The notes: generated by a model from the sequence alone, not told the origin. Counted from the first letter of the stretch, positions 9,194 through 17,200 are shown. The stretch is 27,115 nt of DNA from Myxococcales bacterium (GCA_020633625.1 JACKDJ010000045.1:1-27115), one strand, 5' to 3'. Numbers and translations are program-made.

Positions 9194-10231
9194 ATGAACA
9201 GCCAACGTCTCCGAATCCTGTACATGGAAGACGACGCCGATACCGCGCGTCGTGTCCAAGAGCGGCTCGAGTCGGTCGGCTTCTCTGTCGATCTCGCGTC
9301 GAACGGCGAGGGCGGGCTGATCATGCATCGCGTGAAGTCGTACGACTTCCTGATGATCGCGCAGGACATGCCCGTCCGAACGGGTCTCGACGTCGTCTGG
9401 ACGCTGTCGGCGAAGGGTGAGCTGCCGCCCGCGGTCATGCTCGCGTCGCGCGGCGACGCCGAGGTGGCCGTGCAGGCGCTGAAGCTGAAGGTCGGCGACT
9501 ACATCCTGAAGGATCCGCAGGGCCTGTTCATCGATCTTTTGCCGGGGTGCATTCACACGGTGCTCGAGCAGCGCCGGGCCGAGCTCGAGAAGGACGCCCT
9601 GCTCGAGGCGTTCCAGCAGGCGCGGCAGCAGCTCGAAGAGAGCCACACGGCCCTCGTTCGGCTCGCGGCCATGGACGGCCTCACGGGGATCGCCAACCGG
9701 CGCCTCTTCGACGAGGTCCTGGAGCGCGAGTGGGTGCGCGGGATCGAGACCGGCGCGCCGCTGTCGCTCGTCCTCACCGACGTCGACAACTTCAAGAAGT
9801 ACAACGACATCTACGGCCACCTCGCCGGCGACGACTGCCTCAAGCGCGTGGCGCAGGTGGTCGGCCGCATGCCCGAGCGTCCGACGGACATCGCCGCACG
9901 CTACGGCGGCGAGGAGTTCGCGCTCGTGCTCCCCAACCGCACCGAGCCCGAGGCCGCGCGGATCGCCGACGCGATGCGCCGCGGCGTCGAGTCGCTCGGC
10001 CTGCAGCACAAGGCGAACCCACACAACGGGCGCGTCACGATCAGCGTCGGCGTCGTCACTCGGATCCCGACCGAGGACTCCACGCCGGCCGCCCTCATCG
10101 AGTCCGCCGACACCTGCCTCTACCGCGCCAAGGAGGCCGGCAGAAACTGGGTCGTCAGCGCAGACCTCAGCAAGAAGCAGCGGCGCGCACCCGCGAGCGG
10201 TCCGTTCCGCAGCGCCAGCTACGCGCGCTGA
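9194..10231 (+). CDS. Receiver-like/GGDEF diguanylate cyclase with degenerate receiver
   Basis: Predicted cytoplasmic enzyme of 345 residues making the second messenger cyclic di-GMP. Residues 5-120 form a CheY-like receiver, about 125-155 a linking helix, and about 156-335 a GGDEF domain. The GGDEF domain looks active: DVDNFKKYND, GHLAGDDCL and GGEEF at 238-242. A product-inhibition site RPTD (229-232) sits five residues before it. In the receiver the acidic pair (Glu12, Asp13, Asp14), Ser85 and Lys106 are kept, but the phospho-acceptor position four residues before the conserved Pro60 is Ala56. Control by phosphorylation at the usual site is therefore not possible. The ATG at 9194 was chosen since it begins directly before the receiver; an ATG at 9098 in frame would add an unrelated tail. 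Confidence 0.92.
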   Translation: MNSQRLRILYMEDDADTARRVQERLESVGFSVDLASNGEGGLIMHRVKSYDFLMIAQDMPVRTGLDVVWTLSAKGELPPAVMLASRGDAEVAVQALKLKVGDYILKDPQGLFIDLLPGCIHTVLEQRRAELEKDALLEAFQQARQQLEESHTALVRLAAMDGLTGIANRRLFDEVLEREWVRGIETGAPLSLVLTDVDNFKKYNDIYGHLAGDDCLKRVAQVVGRMPERPTDIAARYGGEEFALVLPNRTEPEAARIADAMRRGVESLGLQHKANPHNGRVTISVGVVTRIPTEDSTPAALIESADTCLYRAKEAGRNWVVSADLSKKQRRAPASGPFRSASYAR

Positions 10232-10265
10232 TCGCCGCGTTGCCTCACGCCCGCTCCACGACGCA

Positions 10266-10283
10266 CGTGATCGCGAGATCACG
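10266..10283 (+). terminator. 7-bp hairpin with GCGA tetraloop after the GGDEF gene
   Basis: CGTGATC, loop GCGA, GATCACG forms a perfect 7-bp stem closed by a GNRA-type loop, beginning 35 bases after the GGDEF stop. No T-run follows, so it is not a classical intrinsic terminator. It could be a terminator stem of the GC-rich type, an RNA end-stabiliser, or a protein site. Confidence 0.3.
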
Positions 10284-10327
10284 CAGCCACGCCGCCAGAC
10301 GACGGACGAATTGAGTCTCGCAGACCA

Positions 10328-10351
10328 ATTTTCGCTGTTCGGGGCGAAGAT
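10328..10351 (+). other. 8-bp hairpin upstream of the peptidase gene
   Basis: ATTTTCGC pairs with GCGAAGAT (one G-T pair) across an 8-base loop. It lies in the 181-base gap between the GGDEF and murein endopeptidase genes, in a locally AT-richer patch. Function unknown; it may be part of the peptidase leader. Confidence 0.25.
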
Positions 10352-10369
10352 CGCGTGCTAGCCCTCGAC

Positions 10370-10396
10370 TCGCTGCGGGATTGAACTCCGCAGTGA
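10370..10396 (+). other. 9-bp hairpin immediately before the peptidase start
   Basis: TCGCTGCGG pairs with CCGCAGTGA (one G-T pair) across a 9-base loop, ending 16 bases before the ATG at 10413. If transcribed, it would lie in the 5' leader beside the ribosome binding region and could affect initiation. Seen by eye only. Confidence 0.3.
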
Positions 10397-10412
10397 CGTC
10401 GTTTGCGTGAGG

Positions 10413-11435
10413 ATGCGGACGAACCGAAGTCCAGCCGCCATCGCGACCCTCGCCGCCGCGGCCCTGCTCGTGCCGGGCTCCGTCTGGGCGGTGATCGCGA
10501 CCACCGAGGCGAACCGCGCCGCGCAGCTAGACGCCGCGTCCGCGCGCGCTCAGACCACCGTCGCGACCGCCGTCAGCAGCGCCTTCGCCGCCGCAGCCTA
10601 CGACCGCGAGGCCGCCGCGCAGGCGCGCGAAGCTGCGGCGGGGATCGCCGGCTTCGTCGCCGCCGAGACGTCGGCGATCGGTGAGCGAGTCGGCCCGCTC
10701 AGCTCGCGCCGCGTCGAGCTCGGCGACGCCACCTCGGTTGCCGCGATCCAGGCCAAGTGGGGCACCGAGCCCGAGCGCCTTCAGCAGCTCAACCCTGACG
10801 TCGACCTCAACGCACTGCAGCCCGATCAGGAGCTCGTCGTCTGGCGCTACGACCCGGCACGGCCCGCGCAGTCCGTCGGCAAGCCGTCGCGAGGCCGGCT
10901 CGCAAACGGCGTGCCGATGCCCGAGGGCGAGTTCTGGAACGTCGGCCGCCCCGAGAACGCGTGGGGCACCGAGCCAACGATCCTCGGCCTCGTCGAGGGG
11001 CTCACCCACGTCGGCCGCGAGCTCCCCGGGGGCGGGACCCCAACCATCGCCGACATCAGCCGCCGCAACGGTGGCTCGCTGCGCCCACACCGCTCGCACC
11101 GAAGCGGGCGCGACGCCGACGTCACGTACTTTCGCACCGACCCGACGCTCACCATGGCGTGGGGTCACGTCTCCGCGAGCGCCCTCGACGTGCAGCGCCA
11201 GTGGGCCCTGTTCCGCTACTGGCTCGACAGCGACGCCATCGACTACATCTTCATCGACACACGCCTAAAGCGCGCGATCCGTGACTACGTGGCCTCGACC
11301 GGCGTCGACGCCGAGACGCTAGCCCGCGTCTTCGGAGGCAACGGCCGCGAGGGCGTCCTGCGCTACGAGCGCGGCCACTCGGACCACTTCCACGTCCGCT
11401 TCCGCTGCGCCGAAGGCGATGCCGCTTGCCACTGA
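10413..11435 (+). CDS. Exported MepA-like (M74, LAS-type) murein endopeptidase with LysM-like domain
   Basis: Predicted periplasmic, zinc-dependent peptidoglycan endopeptidase of 340 residues. A signal peptide spans about 1-26, then an Ala-rich helical stretch (about 35-90). A LysM-like segment follows (about 108-145, with the LNPDVDLNALQPDQELVV pattern), and the peptidase domain runs about 165-330. LAS-type zinc motifs are visible: His229-x6-Asp236 in SHRSGRDADV and HFHVRF with His325 and His327. This matches penicillin-insensitive murein endopeptidases of the MepA type, which cut meso-diaminopimelate crosslinks. The start is ATG 10413; a GTG at 10407 is in frame two codons earlier and equally possible. 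It follows the diguanylate cyclase gene on the same strand after a 181-base gap with several hairpins. Confidence 0.88.
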   Translation: MRTNRSPAAIATLAAAALLVPGSVWAVIATTEANRAAQLDAASARAQTTVATAVSSAFAAAAYDREAAAQAREAAAGIAGFVAAETSAIGERVGPLSSRRVELGDATSVAAIQAKWGTEPERLQQLNPDVDLNALQPDQELVVWRYDPARPAQSVGKPSRGRLANGVPMPEGEFWNVGRPENAWGTEPTILGLVEGLTHVGRELPGGGTPTIADISRRNGGSLRPHRSHRSGRDADVTYFRTDPTLTMAWGHVSASALDVQRQWALFRYWLDSDAIDYIFIDTRLKRAIRDYVASTGVDAETLARVFGGNGREGVLRYERGHSDHFHVRFRCAEGDAACH

Positions 11436-11468
11436 GCCACGCGTCCGAGCGCGACTCGTGATAGACAA

Positions 11469-11498
11469 GCGGCGATCCGCAGGACGCGGATCCGCCGC
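11469..11498 (+). terminator. Strong GC hairpin after the endopeptidase gene
   Basis: Starting 34 bases after the stop codon, GCGGCGATCCGC pairs with GCGGATCCGCCGC around the loop AGGAC: 7 bp next to the loop, a single bulged C, then 5 more bp. There is no T-tract, so it could stop transcription only weakly or protect the 3' end. Confidence 0.4.
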
Positions 11499-11604
11499 GC
11501 GCCGGAACCCACCGCACTCCGCCGTCCGCAACGGCGCCGTCGAGGCTCCGTGCCCCGAGCCTCGGCATAGCCCGCCTCTCCCGTAGCCGCCCGCAGAGGA
11601 TCCG

Positions 11605-12606
11605 ATGTCGCTCCGCTTCGCAATCGCCGGCTACGGCTACATCGCCCACTACCACGCCCGCGCCGTCGTCGCCGCCGGTGGCACCGTCACCGCCGTCCTC
11701 GGTCGCGACCCCGACAAGGCGGCCGCGTTCGCGCAGCAACACGGCGGCGCCGCGGTCTTCACATCGCTCGACCGCCTGCTCGCCGCCGACGTAGCCGACG
11801 CCCTCGTCGTCGCGACGCCGAACTCCCTGCACGCCCCGTCCACGATCGCCGCCCTCCGCGCAGGACTGCACGTCCTCGTCGAGAAGCCGATGGCGCTCGA
11901 CGGCACCCAGGCGCGGCAGATGGCAGCCGCCGCGACCGCCGCCGACCGCCAGCTCCTCGTCGGCCACATGTGGCGCTACGATCCACAAGCCATCGCCATC
12001 CGCGACGCCGTCCAGGCCGGCGAGATCGGGCAGGTCGTCAAGACCAAGGGCTACGGCATCCACGTCGCCTGGGGGCCGGGCGGCTGGTTCGTCGACCCGC
12101 AGCTCGCCGGCGGCGGAGCGCTCGTCGACATGGGCGTCCACGCCATCGACACCGCCCGCTTTCTCCTGGGCGATCCCCGCCCCGTCAGCGTCTACGCCCG
12201 CCTCTCCACGCGCTTCGGCAGCTACGCCGTCGACGACCTCGGCGTCATCGTCATCGAGTGGGAGGGCGGGGTCACCTCGGTCATCGAGTCCGGGTGGTGG
12301 AACCCACACATGGACGGCCCCGAAGCCTCCACGCAGCTCTTCGGCACACAAGGGTACGCCCGCCTCTTCCCCAACGAGCTCCGGCGCACCGGCGACGATC
12401 CAAACACCAACCGCGCCGCACAGTTCCCCCCGCGCGCCGAACACTGCGCGCAAGAGATCTACGACGCGCAGCTCGAGGGCTTCGTAGAGTCGATCCGCAC
12501 CGGCGTGCCCCCGCTCGCGAGCACCGACGTCGGCACCGTCGTGATGGACATCTGCGACGCCGCCTATCGATCGGCAGCCTCAAACGAAGTGGTCCTGGTG
12601 GGTTGA
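11605..12606 (+). CDS. Gfo/Idh/MocA-family NAD(P)-dependent oxidoreductase
   Basis: Predicted cytoplasmic dehydrogenase of 333 residues acting on a sugar or polyol-like substrate that cannot be named. The N-terminal Rossmann fold has an AGYGYIAHYHARA dinucleotide loop (residues 8-20), the VATPNSLH motif and the signature EKP (Glu93-Lys94-Pro95), whose Lys is the family's catalytic base. The C-terminal alpha/beta domain has GGGALVDMGVHAID with Asp175 and His179, the usual substrate-site residues. Length and motif order are normal. It begins 169 bases after the endopeptidase gene on the same strand and ends facing the convergent TPR-like gene across a strong double hairpin. Confidence 0.92.
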   Translation: MSLRFAIAGYGYIAHYHARAVVAAGGTVTAVLGRDPDKAAAFAQQHGGAAVFTSLDRLLAADVADALVVATPNSLHAPSTIAALRAGLHVLVEKPMALDGTQARQMAAAATAADRQLLVGHMWRYDPQAIAIRDAVQAGEIGQVVKTKGYGIHVAWGPGGWFVDPQLAGGGALVDMGVHAIDTARFLLGDPRPVSVYARLSTRFGSYAVDDLGVIVIEWEGGVTSVIESGWWNPHMDGPEASTQLFGTQGYARLFPNELRRTGDDPNTNRAAQFPPRAEHCAQEIYDAQLEGFVESIRTGVPPLASTDVGTVVMDICDAAYRSAASNEVVLVG

Positions 12607-12653
12607 GGAGGGATCGCCGGAAATGCCGCCGACCCACCAAACCAACCAGAAGC

Positions 12654-12682
12654 TCTCTCGCGAGTCCCCGACTCGCGAGAGA
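12654..12682. terminator. 13-bp perfect hairpin between convergent genes (bidirectional terminator)
   Basis: TCTCTCGCGAGTC and GACTCGCGAGAGA form a perfect 13-bp stem with a CCC loop. It lies 47 bases after the oxidoreductase stop and 65 bases beyond the stop of the opposite-strand TPR-like gene. Read on the minus strand it is followed by a T-rich stretch (cttctggttggtttgg); on the plus strand by AAAGGGG. It can serve both converging transcripts. Confidence 0.7.
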
Positions 12683-12714
12683 AAGGGGTCAAGGAGACAA
12701 AGTCCCCTCGCGGG

Positions 12715-12733
12715 TGCTGGGCGGAGCCCAGCA
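12715..12733. terminator. Second 8-bp hairpin between convergent genes
   Basis: TGCTGGGC, loop GGA, GCCCAGCA form a perfect 8-bp stem, extendable by two G-T pairs. It sits 14 bases beyond the stop of the minus-strand TPR-like gene, so it is the first stem that transcript would form. Together with the 13-bp stem it makes a tandem terminator. Confidence 0.5.
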
Positions 12734-12747
12734 TTCCCGGACTATGC

Positions 12748-14007
12748 CTACCTAAGCCGCTCGCCCAGTTGGAGTACCCAGTAAGCGAGCTCTGGGGCGC
12801 GGAGGTCTAGGCGTCTTAGGTGCTCCAGGTCGGCGAACGCGTCGTCTGCGCGGCCGTCGGCGATGAGCGAGGACGCGTGCGAGAGCGTCGCGGCTGCGAA
12901 CGCCGGGTCGACCGCGAGGGCGGCCTCGGCTCTTGCTATGGCCCGGGTGGGGTCGCCGGTTAGTCGAAGGCGCTCGGCGTCCACCCACGCGGAGTAGGCG
13001 TCGCCGCCGAGCTCGGTGGCGCGGATGGACGGGTCGAGCGTGGCCACCGCGTTGGCCGCGCCGGCTGCCAAAAGGCGCAGCATCGCGACCTCCCGGGGGG
13101 AGGCTCCCGCTCGCTCCTGCGCGTCGGCCAGGGCGTCGAGGGGCGCCGCGTCGGTCTGGAGATACCAGCGAGTCGCTGCGCGTCGGGCGATTCCGGCGGG
13201 GACGAAGCGGGTCTCGTGGAGCGCCAACAGGCCGTCGAGCACGGCCGCGGGGTCGTCGTAGGCGGACCATCGCGCCGCCGCGTCGACGAGGGCCAGATCG
13301 CAGGGGGCGGCGCTGTAGGCGCGCCCCGTCGCGGCGTGGTCGGCGACGGCGGCGAATGTGCAGGTGGCCTGGACGGCGATGTCTGCGGTCGGGTCCGAGC
13401 AGCGGTCCGGCGGAGCGGACCCGTCGGTGGCGACCGGGGCCCGGTATGTCGTGGGCTCGAGCGCCTCTGCGACGGCGAGCGCCGGGCCCGGATCGTCGGG
13501 CATACATGCCGGCGGAAGCAACGCGGCGGCACTTCCGCGGACCGCGAGCGCGGTCCACACGACCAGCTGCGGTACACTGGGCAGCTCAGCGGCGCTGGGT
13601 TCGTCACCGGCTGCAGTGTTTGGGGCTTCGAAGGTCCGTGCGGCATCGAGGACGGCGCGCCACCGGTCGGCGGTCCATGCGTCGAGCTCGCCGATGTCGA
13701 CCTCGGCGGAGAGTAGCGCGCGCTCTCGGTCGAGTGCGTCGGGGGTCTCGGCGAGTGACCGCAGCGCGGTCGCGAGCCGGCGGGGGTCGGCGGCTGCGAT
13801 CGAGTGGTCGCCAAGTCCAAGGCGGTCGCGCGCTTGGAGCCACGCGTCGATCGCTGCGTCGTCTGGGACCCTGTCCGCCCCCGCATTAGCGGAGGCGGTG
13901 CGGAGGCGCTCGACCCCCGGGCTCTCGGGGGGGGCCGTCGCGTTGACCGCGAGAGGTGCCAGGATGGCCATCGCAGCGAGGATGCCGCGGCGGGGCGCGC
14001 TCAGCAT
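12748..14007 (-). CDS. Exported TPR-like protein of unknown function
   Basis: Predicted 419-residue exported protein. Residues 1-24 form a signal peptide (MLSAPRRGILAAMAILAPLAVNA). The body is Ala-rich and helical, and the last about 80 residues read like two or three tetratricopeptide-type helical pairs (AYSAWVDAERLRLTGDPTRA, then DPAFAAATLSHASSLIADGR). Four or more Cys in the middle (PPACMPDD, DRCSDP, ATCTF, APCDLAL) could form disulfides in the periplasm. No catalytic motif is recognised. The ATG at 14007 lies four bases after the stop of the GMC oxidoreductase gene, so the two are almost surely co-transcribed and may act together. Confidence 0.72.
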   Translation of the reverse strand: MLSAPRRGILAAMAILAPLAVNATAPPESPGVERLRTASANAGADRVPDDAAIDAWLQARDRLGLGDHSIAAADPRRLATALRSLAETPDALDRERALLSAEVDIGELDAWTADRWRAVLDAARTFEAPNTAAGDEPSAAELPSVPQLVVWTALAVRGSAAALLPPACMPDDPGPALAVAEALEPTTYRAPVATDGSAPPDRCSDPTADIAVQATCTFAAVADHAATGRAYSAAPCDLALVDAAARWSAYDDPAAVLDGLLALHETRFVPAGIARRAATRWYLQTDAAPLDALADAQERAGASPREVAMLRLLAAGAANAVATLDPSIRATELGGDAYSAWVDAERLRLTGDPTRAIARAEAALAVDPAFAAATLSHASSLIADGRADDAFADLEHLRRLDLRAPELAYWVLQLGERLR

Positions 14008-14011
14008 GTGC

Positions 14012-15607
14012 TCACGCAGTCGCGGCCGACTTGGCCGGGACGTGCGCCATCGCGCGCTCGGCGAGCGCCGTGATCGTCAGCGACGGGTTCACGCCGAGGT
14101 TTGCTGGGATCATCGAGGCGTCGATGACATACAAGCCTTGGTAGTTGAACACTCGGTTCTGAGCGTCGATCACGCCTTCGTTTGGTGTGGCGGCCATGGG
14201 ACATCCGCCGAGTATGTGTGCGGTCGTCGTGGTGTCAAAGACGACCTCGGGGAGGACGGAGACGGGCATCCCGCCGAGCTTGTCGGCGAGCTTGCGGGTG
14301 ACCTCGTCGGCGGCGGGCATGAAGGTCGGGGGTGGCTCGCGATCGCCCCAGTCCGAGGTGACGGTCTTGCCAAACGGCCAGTACCAGCGGCGGCCCCACC
14401 GCAGCTCCATGGAGTTGTCGAGCGCCTGCATGGCGAGGACGATCGCGCTCTTACGCGACCAGCCGACGGGCCACAGCACGTGGCGGATCGCCTTCCACGG
14501 CTGACGTGCCACGGCGGCGAGCCAGTAGAGCGGTCGGGGGAGGCTGCCTCCGCCGGTGTGCACGGTCGCGATAGGCGCGATCGCGTCGGCTTCGCGGCCG
14601 TACCGGACCATCTCGATGTGTGTTCCGTCTGGCGTGAACCCGCCGGAGGAGATCGCGACGCCCACGCCGAGCCGGTCGTCGTTCGAGGTGACGCCCTGGA
14701 TGGACTCGGAGTTGGTGCGGACGAACGTGCCGAGGGCGCGAGAGATGTTCGGGAGGGAGCCGCGGTCGCGGCACTGGAAGAGCAGCGGGACCGTGCCCAG
14801 GACGCCGGCTGCGAACACGACGTTCTTTGCGGTGATCTTGTCGCGCTGCCCAAACATTCCGACGCGGCGTGTGTGGATCGTGTAGCCGTCGCTCCCGTCG
14901 GCCGCGCCGATGGGCCGGACGTCGGTGACCTTCGTGTCGGGCACCACGCGCGCGCCGGCCTTCTCGGCGAAGTACAGGTAGTTCTTGTCGAGCGAGTTCT
15001 TGGCGCCGATGGTGCAGCCGACCATACAGGCGCCGCAGTGTGTGCAGCCGGTGCGGGCGGGGCCTTCGCCGCCAAAGTAGGGGTCTGGGACGGTCTCGCC
15101 GGGTGCTCCGAAGAAGACGCCGACCGTGTGGCGGTCGAAGCTGTCTCCGGTCCCCATCTCGGTGAGCACCTCGCGCAGGGCGTCGTCGACCGCGTACGTC
15201 TGCGGCGCCTTTACGCTTCCCAGCATCCGCCGCGCCTCGGCGTAGTAGGGGGCGAGCTCAGCGCGCCAGTCCGGTGAGAGGTCGACCCAGCGCGGGTCGG
15301 TGAAGAACGCGTCGAGGGGCTCGAGGTGGGTGTTCGCGTAGACCACCGAGCCGCCGCCGACGGCAGACCCGTGGAAGATGACGACGTCTTTCAGCGTCGT
15401 GATCGACAGGATGCCGCGCCAGCCGAGGAACGGGGCCCAGATCGACTTCTTGAGGTCCCAGTTCGACTTCGGGAGCGCCTCCGTGGGCAACCGCTGCCCC
15501 TTCTCGATGACGACGACCGAGTAGCCCTTCTGCGCGAGGCGGTGTGCCGAGACGGAGCCGCCGAAGCCGGAGCCGATGATCGCGAAGTCGTAGTCGACGG
15601 TGGCCAT
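14012..15607 (-). CDS. GMC-family FAD oxidoreductase (cholesterol-oxidase-like)
   Basis: Predicted flavoenzyme of 531 residues oxidising an alcohol or sterol-like substrate. The FAD-binding IIGSGFGGSVSAHRLAQKG lies at about 9-27, the GSAVGGGSVVYAN motif near 80-92, and the C-terminal AHILGGCPM...GLYVIDASMIPANLGVNPSLTI motif is typical of GMC enzymes. It carries a Cys cluster CTHCGACMVGC (C-x2-C-x3-C-x3-C) common in the bacterial COG2303 branch; whether it holds a metal is not known here. ATG 15607 was chosen because it lies seven residues before the FAD fold; the open frame upstream to 15928 shows no such structure. No signal peptide is seen. It is followed four bases later by the exported TPR-like gene. 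Confidence 0.9.
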   Translation of the reverse strand: MATVDYDFAIIGSGFGGSVSAHRLAQKGYSVVVIEKGQRLPTEALPKSNWDLKKSIWAPFLGWRGILSITTLKDVVIFHGSAVGGGSVVYANTHLEPLDAFFTDPRWVDLSPDWRAELAPYYAEARRMLGSVKAPQTYAVDDALREVLTEMGTGDSFDRHTVGVFFGAPGETVPDPYFGGEGPARTGCTHCGACMVGCTIGAKNSLDKNYLYFAEKAGARVVPDTKVTDVRPIGAADGSDGYTIHTRRVGMFGQRDKITAKNVVFAAGVLGTVPLLFQCRDRGSLPNISRALGTFVRTNSESIQGVTSNDDRLGVGVAISSGGFTPDGTHIEMVRYGREADAIAPIATVHTGGGSLPRPLYWLAAVARQPWKAIRHVLWPVGWSRKSAIVLAMQALDNSMELRWGRRWYWPFGKTVTSDWGDREPPPTFMPAADEVTRKLADKLGGMPVSVLPEVVFDTTTTAHILGGCPMAATPNEGVIDAQNRVFNYQGLYVIDASMIPANLGVNPSLTITALAERAMAHVPAKSAATA

Positions 15608-16017
15608 GCGAGAGGACCGCGGAGAGGGCGATGGCTGAGCGGCGCGGCCGGCGCGCCGACGTGCGCAGCAGCATAGCACAGGGGCGCCGGAACCGAAGAT
15701 GCTGGCGTGTTGGGCTCGATGGCCGGGCTCGTGCGCGGGTGTGCCGCGCCGAAGATGGCGGCGTCGCTCCCGGGTGAAGGACGCCGCGTCGCCTCTGCGC
15801 CGTGGGCCCAGTGCGCTCGCGGCATGCAAGTCACCACCCGGTTCGGGAGCGTCCCTACTCCAGACTTGGAGTAGCTCTAGTCCAAACAGAGCGTTGTTCG
15901 CCCGCGTCCTTTTTTCGAGATGAGACACCCGCTACCGTGAGCCTCGTAGCAACACAATTCGGTGGCTGCGCTTGGGTCGCACCGGCCGGCCCGCATCTTG
16001 ATCCCGCGAGGTGAGTC
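15608..16017. promoter_or_regulatory. Divergent intergenic region with an 8-bp palindrome
   Basis: This 410-base gap lies between the divergent GMC and lipoprotein genes. Its right third (about 15850-15960) is AT-richer and carries a perfect inverted repeat CTACTCCA / TGGAGTAG (15855-15874, 4-base spacer), a TTTTTT run near 15910, and below it the ribosome binding site AGGTGA (16009-16014) of the lipoprotein. I see no coding sequence in it. Confidence 0.45.
15855..15874. promoter_or_regulatory. Perfect inverted repeat, candidate operator
   Basis: CTACTCCA, spacer GACT, TGGAGTAG: 8 bp arms, perfect, in the middle of a divergent intergenic region. Such a dyad may be a repressor site or an RNA hairpin near the lipoprotein transcript start. 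No regulator gene is adjacent. Confidence 0.35.
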
Positions 16018-16815
16018 ATGGGTCCATACGTTCGGCGCGCGTTCACGGTCGTGGTTCGCGATTCGCTCCTGCGTCTGACGCGAGTCTTCGCAGCCGCGGC
16101 GCTGCTGGGCCTGCTCGCGGGCATCACGGCGTGTCTCCCGCTCGAGGTCGAGGTGGAAGGCGAGCGAGCGGAGTTCGGCGCCTGTCCAGAGGCCTTCTGC
16201 TCGGAGGCGACTCCGCAGGGGCTGATCTTTGTCGGCGTGGGCTTCTGGGACGACGATCGGTTGCGGCTCGGGCCGATCACGCCAGAGGGGACGATCCGCG
16301 TCGGCCTCCGGCTGCCAGACATGGGTGAGCTTCCACCGCTGCGGGTAGAGGTAGAGGACAACGCGGCGGTGCGCATCGGAGAGGTCACCGACGACGTGAA
16401 CCTGTACAGCGGCGTCCCGATGAAGCGCGTGGAGCTGGTCGGGTGCTTCGAGGGCGAGGTCGTTGTGCGGGTGGTGGAAGCCGAGACCGGATACCTGATG
16501 GACCGGCTTCGCCTGACGGTTGACCCGGTCGGGGAGCTCACGGTCGTCAAGGTGGACGGAGCCGACGACGGCGCGCTGGTCGCGGGCGAGAGCCAGCTGA
16601 TCGGAGTCCGGATTCTCAGCCACGGCGGCTTCGGCCGCATCGTCGACCAGGCGCTCAGCCTGACGGCCGTCGGGTATCCGACCCAGCCAGAGAACATGTA
16701 CTGGGACTGCTTCAGCTTCACGCCGGAGCCGGGGACCGACAGCGTCACGTTCGAGGCGAGGTCGGGCGGGCAGGTCGTGCAGAAGACGTTCCGGGTCGTG
16801 GAGCCGAGTTGGTAG
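16018..16815 (+). CDS. Predicted lipoprotein of unknown function
   Basis: 265-residue product with a basic N-terminus, a hydrophobic segment (about 23-38) and a lipobox ITAC with Cys39, so it is probably lipid-anchored. The mature part is rich in beta strands and acidic residues, with an FGACPEAFCSEA Cys pair soon after the anchor and further Cys near VGCFEG and WDCFSF. It has no recognised enzyme motif and may be a beta-sandwich domain protein. ATG 16018 is preceded by AGGTGA, supporting the start. It is the first plus-strand gene before the transferase/GTPase cassette, 157 bases from the next small gene, but its codon use is more GC-biased than theirs and membership in the same unit is uncertain. 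Confidence 0.78.
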   Translation: MGPYVRRAFTVVVRDSLLRLTRVFAAAALLGLLAGITACLPLEVEVEGERAEFGACPEAFCSEATPQGLIFVGVGFWDDDRLRLGPITPEGTIRVGLRLPDMGELPPLRVEVEDNAAVRIGEVTDDVNLYSGVPMKRVELVGCFEGEVVVRVVEAETGYLMDRLRLTVDPVGELTVVKVDGADDGALVAGESQLIGVRILSHGGFGRIVDQALSLTAVGYPTQPENMYWDCFSFTPEPGTDSVTFEARSGGQVVQKTFRVVEPSW

Positions 16816-16972
16816 GTGCGGTGGGGTTGGGGGGCGGGGAGGCCGGACAGCGGCTTGCGCGAGTTTGTGCCGAGGCTGCGTCACGAGCCGCGACGACGCA
16901 ACTGCCCCTTCCCAAGAGGCCAACCGACCGCTACTATCGAGCGGCAACGTTCAAGCTTCGCGTGGAAGGGTC

Positions 16973-17200
16973 ATGCCGTACACAACCGTCATCGTGCAGC
17001 ACAAGAGCGGCACGCCGGCCTCCGGCGTCCGAGTGGTGCTCTCTTTTGGCAGCTTCTCGGGCCAGACCAAGCCGGTCCTCACGGATCGCGACGGCCGTGC
17101 TCTGATCGAACACAGCCACACCGGATCGGCGACGGTCTATGTCGACGGGCGGGACCGGGGATCGGTGCGTACGCCGGGGAGTGCCGCGTTCACGATCTGA
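16973..17200 (+). CDS. Small beta-rich protein (carboxypeptidase-regulatory/transthyretin-like), unknown role
   Basis: 75-residue protein with no signal peptide or membrane segment. It starts MPYTTVIVQHKSG and shows alternating strands with GTPASGVRVVLSF, a TDRDGRALIEH turn and ATVYVDGRDRG. This pattern resembles single Ig-like or carboxypeptidase-regulatory-like beta sandwiches. The start ATG 16973 is preceded by GGAAGGG; the frame is open further upstream but that part is unlike a protein. It lies 99 bases before the membrane ADP-ribosyltransferase gene on the same strand, so it may be a partner, adaptor or inhibitor; that is an inference from position only. Confidence 0.65.
   Translation: MPYTTVIVQHKSGTPASGVRVVLSFGSFSGQTKPVLTDRDGRALIEHSHTGSATVYVDGRDRGSVRTPGSAAFTI

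Noticed and set aside
9104..10282. Long minus-strand open frame of 392 codons opposite the GGDEF gene
   Set aside because: It mirrors the GGDEF gene in antisense, its composition is that of a GC-rich shadow, and the plus strand encodes clear family motifs.
11251..12453. Minus-strand open frame of 400 codons over the endopeptidase end and oxidoreductase
   Set aside because: Shadow of two well-supported plus-strand genes.
13358..15277. Plus-strand open frame of 639 codons
   Set aside because: It lies opposite the TPR-like and GMC genes, which have clear motifs; no domain can be read in it.
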